Source: Garcia nutans
Taxonomy: Eukaryota; Streptophyta; Magnoliopsida; Malpighiales; Euphorbiaceae
NCBI GenBank assembly: GCA_947685225.1
Contig: CANTUV010000024.1
Span: 25,190,001 to 25,254,000, forward strand
DNA: 64,000 bases
Reading direction: 5' to 3'
The notes beneath the pieces were generated by a model. The model did not search any database, was not told the DNA's origin, and saw only the letters and a list, made by a program, of their open reading frames with translations. The position numbers and the translations under genes are program-made. The number at the start of each line of letters is the position of its first letter. The first letter of the stretch is position 1. Of the stretch, positions 33,020 to 41,675 are shown one piece after another.

Positions 33020-34508
33020 GGGCTCCAGCATAATTTCCTTTGTCTAGGCATAGTCAGTCTTAGAACATGATTTGACAAATTTTTGAGGTGAATTGAACTC
33101 TGCTTATTTAAGCTAGAGATGATCTACGCATTATTTGGTTAGCCAACAACTAGTATCCACCCAATTAAATATCAATCCCTAGTTGTCCCTTTGAGCCTTC
33201 ATAAAATTTTAGCTTTCTTTTCATTAGCTTACCAACCTCAACAACCTACCCTAAGCTGTTGTGATACTTTTGACAAGTCTTATGATCACTATGATGAAGA
33301 GGCAAGAAGATCAAAGAATGGATTGCATAGCCAAAACCATAAGGATAGTTGATGTTCTCAAGACCATAAGGGTAGTTGAAGTTCTCCTAATATCTCCAAT
33401 CTATCATGATGACATCAGAGTAACAAATGATTTATCCCAGTTAAAGAAGATTTATGTCACTCCACTCATCCATTATTAGAAACCCAAGTTGGTATAAATA
33501 GGACAACTCTTTTAGAGCTAGAACCAAAAAAAAAGAAGAAGAAAAAAGAAGAAAAAGAAAAGAAGAAAAGAAAAAAAAGAGAAAGAAAAGAAAAAGAAAA
33601 AAAGAAGAAAAGAAAAAAGAAAAGAAAAGAAAAGAAAACCCAAAACGGTTCAAAAAGCCAACTGAGTTCTCTTTTACCTAAAGCAGCAAAAGGCTTCCAT
33701 TTGGTTTATAAGGATAGTTTGACTTGGATTGGTCCAACCCAACCAAAGATTCAATCAAAATCAGAGAAAAGGGAGAAAGGCCATCCAGTTCTTGAAAGTT
33801 TTGTACTTGACAGTCCTACAAGGAAGAAGGACAAAATGATAAAATGCTCAATGAAAGCGAAGAGTAAGAAAAATAAAAAGAAAGAAAAGGGAGAAGAAAA
33901 GAAACGAATTTGGGTACCAAACTTCTTGCAAGAGCAAAGACTATCCTAATCAATATCTAGATTAATGCCAAGAAGATAGAAGGAATTTGGAGTCTAGCAA
34001 GATTGCTCCCAGCTACCTAAAGTTCAAACAATAAATTTATAGTGTGAGGGTTTATCCATTGTGTCACAACGGCTCCAATCTCAAAATGGCTTTCATTTAA
34101 CCTGTGTCCCTTATAGACCCCATTTCAAGCTTATCAAAGACCTATTGATCTCTCTTGGTAGGTAGAGTCTATTAGTGGAGATAGTTTGAACAAGCATGCA
34201 TATGAGATAGATAATATTTAAACTCAATGAGACCTTTGGCCAAGTAATGTGTATGTGCCTATCTGAAGTGCAACAATTCTTGCTTAAATAGACATGATTC
34301 CCAAGTTTAGCACGGTAACTAGGGTTGTCATGTTATAGATATGTTAATTTGGAAAATCAAGTCCTGAGGTAAATTGACATTAATTTGGTAAAGCCAACAT
34401 TTGATTTCAAAATCAAAATTCAAAAGTGAAAATTCAAAAAAAACAAAGAGAAAGAAATTACAAAACCTTCGAGTTAAGGGGAGTATGTTGAACCATCCAA
34501 ACTCGGAG
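33020..34508 (+). other. Tat-4 3' noncoding region, part 1
   Basis: This region matches 53571-55317 in inverted orientation (for example GACCTATTGATCTCTCTTGG near 34139 against its reverse near 54700). It includes an A/G-rich homopurine tract (33521-33645) whose Lys/Glu-rich open frames are not genes. No coding is seen. It ends in the CGGAG duplication flanking Tekay-2. Confidence 0.65.
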
Positions 34509-34970
34509 TGTAATATCCCAAAATGTACCCTAGAAGTATTGGAGTAATTATTGTTATTATTGGATTAAGTGTATTTATTTTATTGGAAAGAGAGTTGAGA
34601 TTAGAGTAATGTGTATATGTTGTATATATTGTGATATACTTAACATATACAAATATTTGTTTGAAGGGTATAAAGGTAATTATTTTGAAATTGAGTTAGT
34701 GGATTAAGATGGGTGGATGGTGATGTTTGAGATTATTTTATTTTTATTTGTGTGGAGGAGAATGTTTTGAGGAGAGAGAGGGTTAATGTTTGACTTTTCT
34801 TTCTTTTCCTTTTCTTCCTTCTTCCTCTCTTCTCATGTCTCTCATTTTCCTTTTCTTCTCCTTTCTTTGCTTTGGACGGCAGCAGCAAGAGAACAAGAGA
34901 GAGGGAGAGATTTGACCTTCCAAGCTCAAGATTGAAGAAGTTTTCAAGAGATCAAGGAGGAATTTAAGAG
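34509..34970 (+). repeat. Tekay-2 5' LTR, first 462 bp only
   Basis: TGTAATATCCC at 34509 to GGAATTTAAGAG at 34970 matches 37791-38252. The LTR then stops and RT sequence begins within about 12 bases, so the rest of the LTR, primer site, gag and protease were lost in one step. Confidence 0.9.
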
Positions 34971-34982
34971 TATGCTTATAGA

Positions 34983-37745
34983 ATGGCACCTGTTGAATTG
35001 AGAGAGTTGAAGGTGCAGTTGCAGGAGTTGCTGGATAAAGGATTCATTCGCCCTAGTGTTTCGCCATGGGGAGCTCCTGTTTTGTTTGTAAAGAAGAAGG
35101 ATGGTACTATGAGATTGTGTATCGATTTTAGGCAATTGAATAAAGTGACTATCAAGAATAAATATCCTTTGCCTAGAATTGATGATCTCTTTGATCAATT
35201 GAAGGGAGCAGTAGTATTTTCCAAGATTGATTTGAGATCAGGGTACCATCAGTTGCGGGTCAGAGCTGAGGATGTGCCCAAGACAGCTTTTCGAACCAGG
35301 TATGGGCATTATGAGTTTCTAGTGATGCCTTTTGGGTTGACGAATGCACCTGCAGCTTTCATGGATTTGATGAATAGGGTGTTTAGGCCCTATCTGGATC
35401 AGTTTGTGGTAGTCTTCATTGATGATATTTTGGTGTATTCTCGTAATGAAGAAGAGCATGACAAGCATCTACGGATTGTATTGCAAATCTTGAGAGAGAA
35501 GCAATTGTATGCTAAGCTGTCAAAATGTGAGTTCTGGCTAGATCAAGTAACTTTCCTCGGTCATATAGTTTCAGCAGATGGCATTAGAGTTGATCTGAGT
35601 AAAGTTGAAGCTATTATGAATTGGAGTCCACCAAAGTCTGTGACTGAAGTTAGAAGTTTTCTGGGTTTGGCAGGCTATTATCGACGCTTTGTGAAAGGAT
35701 TTTCTTTGATAGCTACTCCACTTACCAGATTACTTCGAAAAGGAGTTAGATTTGTGTGGACTGATCCGTGTCAAGCTAGTTTTGAGCAGTTGAAAGAGAT
35801 GTTAACTCAAGCACCTGTTCTCACTTTACCTGTGGAAGATAAACCATATGTGATCTACAGTGATGCTTCACATAGTGGTTTGGGTTGTGTTTTGATGCAA
35901 GAGGGTAAAGTGATAGCTTATGCTTCTCGATAGTTGAAGCCACATGAGCTAAACTATCCAACCCATGACTTGGAGTTAGCAGCCATTGTGTTTGCATTGA
36001 AGATTTGGCGACATTACTTGTATGGAGAGAAATGTTTTATTTACACTGATCACAAAAGTTTGAAATATTTGGGGGTTCAGAAAGAGCTTAATCTTCGACA
36101 GAGACGGTGGTTGGAATTGATTAAAGACTACGATTGTTTGATTGATTATCATCCAGGTAAAGCAAATGTTGTTGCTGATGCCTTGAGTCGGAAGTCTTTA
36201 GCAGGTTTGACTGCTTATTCGCTCTCGTTGCTTGTTGAGTTGAGAGCGTTGCATGCTAGCTTTATATCTTGTGATGATGGTGCATTGTTGGCACAATTGC
36301 AGCTGAGACCAGTGTTGTTAGATCAGATTAAAGAGGCTCAATTGATTGATGAGAAAATTCAGAAGATTGTTTCAGATTGCCAAAAAGGGGAGAGCCGAGA
36401 TTTTCTTGTGAAAAGTGATGGGAGCTTATGGTTTAAGAATAGACGGTGTGTGCCGGATGATATTAGTTTGAGAAGGATTATTTTAGAAGAAGCACATCAA
36501 TCAGTTTTTGCTATGCATCCGGGCAGTACGAAGATGTATCATGATTTGAGACAGCATTACTGGTGGTCTGGTATGAAGAGAGACATTGCAGAGTTTGTAT
36601 CCAAATGTCTCACATGTCAGAGGGTTAAAGCAGAGCATCAGGTCCCAACAGGGTTGCTTCAACCTTTATCAGTGCCTGAGTGGAAATGCGAAAGAGTGAC
36701 TATGGACTTTGTGTCTGGTTTACCATTGACACAGAGAAAACATGATGCCATTTGGGTGATTGTTGATAGGTTGACTAAGACAGCTCATTTTCTTCCGGTT
36801 CGGATGGATTATTCTCTTGAGAGATTGGCTGAGCTGTATATTAGTGAGATTGTGAAATTGCATGGAGTCCCAATTTCTTTAGTGTCTGATCGAGATCCGA
36901 GCTTCACATCGAGGTTTTGGAAGAGTTTGCATGATGCTTTGGGTTCTCGATTACACTTTAGCACTGCTTTCCATCCGCAGACAGATGGGCAGTCAGAGAG
37001 AGTGATACAAATCATTGAGGATATGTTGAGAAGCTGTGTCATTGATTTCTCTGGAAGTTGGGACAGATTTTTGCCACTTGTAGAATTTGCCTACAACAAC
37101 AGTCATCAATCCAGTATTGGTATGGCACCATTTGAGGCATTGTATGGAAGAAGGTGTAGAACACCTTTATGTTGGAATGAGACTGGTGAAGGTAAGTTAA
37201 TTGGTCCTGATTTGGTTAAAGAGACAGAAGATAAAGTGAAAATAATTCGAGATAGGTTGAAAACAACTTCAGATCGGCAGAAATCTTATTCGGATTTGAA
37301 GAGGAGAGACATTGAGTATAATGTGGGAGATAAAGTATTTTTGAAAGTGTCTCCTTGGAAAAAGATTTTGAGATTTGGTCGAAGAGGGAAGCTGAGTCCT
37401 CGTTTCATTGGACCATATGAAGTATTGGAAAGATTGGGACCGGTTGCTTATCGGCTTGCTTTGCCACCAGAGTTAGACAGAATCCATAATGTCTTCCATG
37501 TTTCTATGTTGAGGAGGTACAGGTCAGACCCATCTCATGTGTTAACAGTGGAATCTATTGAGGTGAGTCCGGATCTGACTTTTGAAGAAGAACCGGTTGC
37601 TATCTTAGCATATGGGATGAAAGAGTTGAGACATAAGAAAGTGCCAATTGTGAAGGTTCTTTGGAAGAGTCATGGTAGAGAAGAATCAACTTGGGAGAAT
37701 GAGCAAACGATGCTAGAACAATATCCTCAGTTGTTTCAGACTTGA
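34983..37745 (+). pseudogene. Tekay-2 RT-RNase H-integrase (one in-frame stop)
   Basis: One phase runs from 34983 to 37745 with a single TAG at 35931-35933. RT: RPSVSPWGAPVLFVKKK, RLCIDF, FSKIDLRSGYHQL, active site FIDDILVYS (35415-35441). RNase H: VIYSDASHSGLG, later HDLELAAIVFALKIW and TDHKSLKYL, all acidic positions kept. Integrase: zinc region (H...H...C-x-x-C, CLTCQRVKAEH), MDFVSGLPL, LVSDRDPSFTSRFWK and GQSERVIQIIEDML. Tail: GDKVFLKVSPWKKILRFG and chromodomain-like VKVLWKSHGREESTWE. Position 34983 is an internal Met of RT, not a natural start. Apart from the stop and the missing N-terminal part, catalytic residues look intact. Confidence 0.9.
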
Positions 37746-37777
37746 TTTCAGGTAATTTCGAGGACGAAATTTCTTTT

Positions 37778-37790
37778 AGAGGGGGAGAAT
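37778..37790 (+). other. Tekay-2 polypurine tract
   Basis: AGAGGGGGAGAAT directly precedes the 3' LTR start. Upstream lies TTTCGAGGACGAAAT, also seen as TTTCGAGGACAAAAT before the Tekay-1 tract. Confidence 0.85.
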
Positions 37791-38653
37791 TGTAATATCC
37801 CAAAATGTACCCTAGAAGTATTGGAGTAATTATTGTTATTATTGGATTAAGTGTATCTATTTTATTGGAAAGAGAGTTGAGATTAGAGTAATGTGTATAT
37901 GTTGTATATATTGTGATATACTTAACATATACAAATATTTGTTTGAAGGGTATAAAGGTAATTATTTTGAAATTGAGTTAGTGGATTAAGATGGGTGGAT
38001 GGTGATGTTTGAGATTATTTTATTTTTATTTGTGTGGAGGAGAATGTTTTGAGGAGAGAGAGGGTTAATGTTTGACTTTTCTTTCTTTTCCTTTTCTTCC
38101 TTCTTCCTCTCTTCTCGTGTCTCTCATTTTCCTTTTCTTCTCCTTTCTTTGCTTTGGACGGCAGCAGCAAGAGAACAAGAGAGAGGGAGAGATTTGACCT
38201 TCCAAGCTCAAGATTGAAGAAGTTTTCAAGAGATCAAGGAGGAATTTAAGAGTTTTCTTCATTCTTGGTAAGTTTCCTCTTGATTCCCTTGTTTTCTTTG
38301 AGTTTGTGTTGTGGGTTTGGTGATTTATGGTTGTTGATATGGATATGTTTGAGTGTGTTGTGTTTAAGAGTGTTGGGTTTACTTGATCTTTGATTCTTGG
38401 GTTGGATTGAAGAAAAGAGTAAGATTGAAAGGAAGAATAAGTTTGTTGGTTAAGATTGGGTTGTGGTTGTGTTTAGAGTTTTTGATGATGTTGTGATTTG
38501 GTGTTGGATGTGTATTTTGAGTTGTGTTGGTGTTTTTGCAAGGTTGTTATGGTTTTGGGTGTGTCTAGTTGAGTTTTGTTGAAGTGGAAGATGGTGGAAG
38601 ATTGTTGTTTGTTGGTTGGATTGTTGTTTTGGCCGGAATCTGGGTTTTTGGCC

Positions 38654-38950
38654 TGACACGCCCAGGAGCACGTCCAAGTCTTTAGGCGTGTCAATTGTGT
38701 TGGATGGCAGTAGGTGTGACACGGCCATTAACACACCCGTGTTAGTGAGCGTGTCATAGCTACTGTGACTTTGGGGAATTGACACGGCCAGGAACACGTT
38801 CATGATGTTGGACGTGTCGATACTTCTGAGAGACAGTAGGTATTACACACCCAGTGACACGCCCGTGGTCCTGAACGTGTAAATGCTTCTGTGTTGTGGA
38901 GTTAGGGCACGGTCAGGGACACGCCCGTGTGGGTGAGCGTGTCCAGTTTA
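38654..38950. repeat. GC-rich palindrome cassette in Tekay-2 LTR
   Basis: Four to five imperfect units of about 60-70 bp each hold GACACG(G/C)CC...ACACGCCCGTG...GCGTGTC-type inverted halves. The base composition contrasts sharply with the AT-rich LTR. The solo LTR at 49696 has a related but different cassette at 50490-50620. Confidence 0.7.
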
Positions 38951-39912
38951 GAGTTTGCCCTAATTGATTCTTAGCCTTATGATCTTATGTGAGTTTCCTC
39001 ATTGTTTTGAATTAGGTTGTGAAGAAGGTGAATTGCCTTAATTATTTGGTGAAGGACTTGTTAAGAGGAAGTGTTTAGAATTGTGTGGATTTCTTTTGAG
39101 GTAAGTACAAACCTTGCATTATAACATACATTCATGTGATTTTGGAACTTATACATTTGAGTGTGAATGTACTAAGTAATTTCATTGTATTGTTGATATG
39201 TTTGAATAATGTTATGTTTTATACAATATGAACCTCATGAAATGTAATATGGTATATGTATGTGTTATGAAAATGAAAGATGTGATGATAAGATGATGTG
39301 TAAAGCCATTGTGATTGGCTATATTGATTCAAATGAGGCATGTTTGCCTAGTTGATTGTGGAATGAGAAATGAATTGAGAAAAAGATTTATAAAGAGATA
39401 TATGAAATGGTTGTGTGCCTAATATGTTTATTCAAATTTCAGAGTACTGGTTTTGGTGGCATGCCTATATAAAGGTAACAGTCTAGCCGGGTTGAGGATC
39501 TCTTCAATTGAATTGAATTGATGATCCAAGAGACTGGGTCTGTTACACTAAATGAAATGTGAAAATGAAATTTATGAAAAGTAACAGTCTAGCCGGGTTG
39601 AGGATCTCCTCATGTTAATGGGTTGATGGTCCAAGAGACTGGGTCTGTTACACTATCCATGGATAGAGATATGATATATATTGCCTACGGGCTTGATCAT
39701 TGTGATTATAAACCAAAGCAGTAACTCTGAACTTTGAATATCATATTAAATGCTTGTTGGGCCCATGTGTGTCTATGTTAAATGTGTGAGTAATGGATGA
39801 TGATACAATTATTGAAATAATGAAATGTAACATCCATAAAATAAAGTGTATTGAGTATGATCTATATTGTTTGAATGTATGACATAGCATAATATCATTA
39901 TAGTTTGTTCTA

Positions 39913-39950
39913 CTGAGCTGTTGGCTCAGCGCGATTGTGGTTCATCGCGC
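39913..39950 (+). promoter_or_regulatory. Conserved LTR double hairpin
   Basis: Hairpin I is CTGAGC/GCTCAG (39913-39929) and hairpin II is GCGCGAT/ATCGCGC (39929-39950), sharing one G. Homologous pairs lie at 6311-6347, 13654-13689, 51871-51907 and, on the - strand, 60247-60211. Stem changes are mostly paired. Its place in the distal LTR suggests a role in the RNA. Confidence 0.65.
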
Positions 39951-40307
39951 AGGTGACAGGATTGAACCCGAGAGTTCCTCTAGACCTAGTGAGTCTAGGC
40001 GTTGAAGAGTTGATTTTTGGACTTAAAGATCAGAGAAGAGCTGCCACTCATGTATATATTTTATATTTGTAACTTTTGATTTTGATGCAAATGTATTGGG
40101 AAACATTTGTTATAGTTTCCGCTGCGTTTTAAATAAACTTTCTATCTATTTCGTTTTATAAACTCATTTAAAGGTTTTGAATTTGTTCATAGTATATAAG
40201 AGTCCTGTCATGTGTGTTTTGTAACCGTGACATTTCTATATTCAGTATACGTATATTACGATCGTATTAGCATGCTGTGTACGTATACGGGGTATAGGGG
40301 TGTTACA

Positions 40308-40430
40308 ATTGTTTACAACATATACACATTACTCTAATCTCAACTCTCTTTCCAATAAAATAAATACACTTAATCCAATAATAACAATAATTACTCCAAT
40401 ACTTCTAGGGTACATTTTTGGGATATTACA
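40308..40430 (-). repeat. Inverted copy of the LTR start at the right end of Tekay-2
   Basis: Read on the - strand it starts TGTAATATCCC and matches the first about 118 bp of the left LTR with one extra A, then about six unmatched bases join the 3' LTR end at 40307. At the position that distinguishes the two LTRs it matches the left one (GTATTTATT, not GTATCTATT). It lies inside the target duplication. Confidence 0.9.
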
Positions 40431-40435
40431 CGGAG

Positions 40436-41660
40436 AACACATTGGGCAAATGAAATGATTACTGGCAAGGTTATGAAGCTACCAACTGACATGCTGAAAC
40501 ATAATTTGAAATGGATATATTTCTGCCACTTGGGGTCTCCGTTATTCATGTTTTCGACATCTTTAAGATAAAAGCCATAAATGTGAAGCATCCTGTCATT
40601 CTAGTGCAAGACCTGAACGGGCATCTAAAAGAAATCCGTGAGAACATTTTAGCTAATAACCTCAGTCTGTGAGATGATGAAACCATTGTAAGTATTATTC
40701 ATGCATATCATGCATACATGAACATATCACATTGCACTTTCTTATCTTGTATTGTCTATTCTTTGTCAAAGTGAATAGCAAACACATTGTGAAGTAAAAA
40801 ATCAAAAGAAGATATTGAATCAAGGGGGGCATGGAAAGCCTATTGCTTGAGGAAGCTCCAGTCATTTTACAAAAGAAGAAATACATGCTTGTCCAAAGAA
40901 CTAGACAATCTATAAACATCAACCAAAGTCCGCATAAAAAAAATTATGGGTTTTAGCCTACACAGGGGGCAAAGTTTCTCCTTTTCAAAATTTTGAGTTT
41001 ATGCATGTACAAAACATTTTGAGACTTACTTCCAATATTAGACCACACAGGGGGAAAGGAGAAGATATGAAGGCTAGCTAATAACGGCTAAATTTTTTGC
41101 AAAAGTGCAAAGGAAGAACTAAAACGAATGGAAAAGGAAGAAAATTAGAATTCTCAAAAGAATGAAGATGTAAAAGACAAAAGATCATTCCAGCTAAAAG
41201 AGTTGAAGCCAGGGTAAAGACCTGATCTCCAATGGATAAAGATTCATGTTTCAAGGGTAAAGACCCATGTTTCAAGGGTAAAGACCCGACCTCCAATGGA
41301 TAAAGATCCATGTTTCAAGGTTAAAGATCTAATCTCCAATGGAAAAAGATCCATGTTTTAAGGGTAAAGACCTGATCCCCAATGGATAAAGATCTATGTT
41401 TCAAGTGTAAAGACCCAATTTTCAATAGATAAAGGTCCATTTTTCGTGGGTAAAGACCCACAATCCATAAAAAATGGAACAACCAATTAAGTCAGAATTC
41501 TCAACAGATAAAAGGTCAGTCAGATCAAATTCAATCTCGGGTCCAATACCCAGTCTCGGGTCTAAGTACCCAAATCAAATTCAAGTATCCATCCTCATCC
41601 AAAATCTACTCAAAGTCATGTTGCTTTTCACTCTCTTCTACTGAAAGTCTCAGATCGCTC
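40436..41660 (+). other. Tat-4 3' noncoding region, part 2
   Basis: It continues the sequence broken by Tekay-2 and matches Tat-3 54340 down to about 53570 inverted. A short coding-like block (about 40500-40672, ending in TGA) aligns with a 55-codon frame in Tat-3 (54268-54101) but has indels. A tandem repeat follows at 41205-41480, then GGGTCC/GGGTCT-rich sequence up to the polypurine tract. Confidence 0.65.
41205..41480 (+). repeat. Tandem repeat, about 43-45 bp
   Basis: Five to six degenerate copies of a two-part unit: GTAAAGACCTGATCTCCAAT then GGATAAAGATCCATGTTTCA. At the same place relative to the 3' LTR, Tat-3 has an unrelated 24/25-bp repeat. Confidence 0.8.
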
Positions 41661-41675
41661 AAGCAGGGGGCAAAT
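41661..41675 (+). other. Tat-4 polypurine tract
   Basis: AAGCAGGGGGCAAAT directly precedes the LTR start TGTAGACCC. The Tat-3 equivalent is at 49507-49492 on the - strand. Confidence 0.8.

Larger units (their letters stand above)
37791..40307 (+). repeat. Tekay-2 3' LTR (full, 2517 bp)
   Basis: It runs from TGTAATATCCC to GGGTGTTACA. Intron-like signals: donor GTAAGT 38268, acceptor ATTAG ending 39015, second donor GTAAGT 39101, acceptor TTTCAG ending 39442. Downstream lie two GTAACAGTCT...GGGTCTGTTAC foldbacks (about 39476-39546 and 39581-39651) and the double hairpin (39913-39950). A GGCCGTG-type palindrome cassette lies inside the first intron-like interval. Confidence 0.9.
34509..40430 (+). 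mobile_element. Tekay-2: young, internally deleted, with inverted right tip
   Basis: Flanked by 5-bp direct repeats CGGAG (34504-34508 and 40431-40435). Order: first 462 bp of LTR, direct fusion to RT, RNase H, integrase, polypurine tract, full 3' LTR, then an inverted copy of the LTR start. The uninterrupted site survives in Tat-3 (about 54325-54350, - strand), confirming the boundaries. The duplicated LTR part differs from the 3' LTR at about 2 of 462 positions, so insertion was recent. Gag and protease are missing. Confidence 0.9.

Noticed and set aside
33701..33949. Lys/Glu-rich small protein (also 55119-55352 on the - strand)
   Set aside because: These frames lie over the A/G-rich tract and differ between the two Tat copies in the way expected of noncoding DNA.
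34983..37745. Endogenous pararetrovirus polymerase
   Set aside because: It has integrase, a chromodomain-like tail, LTRs and a target duplication, so it is a Ty3/gypsy element. No movement protein or viral coat motif is seen.
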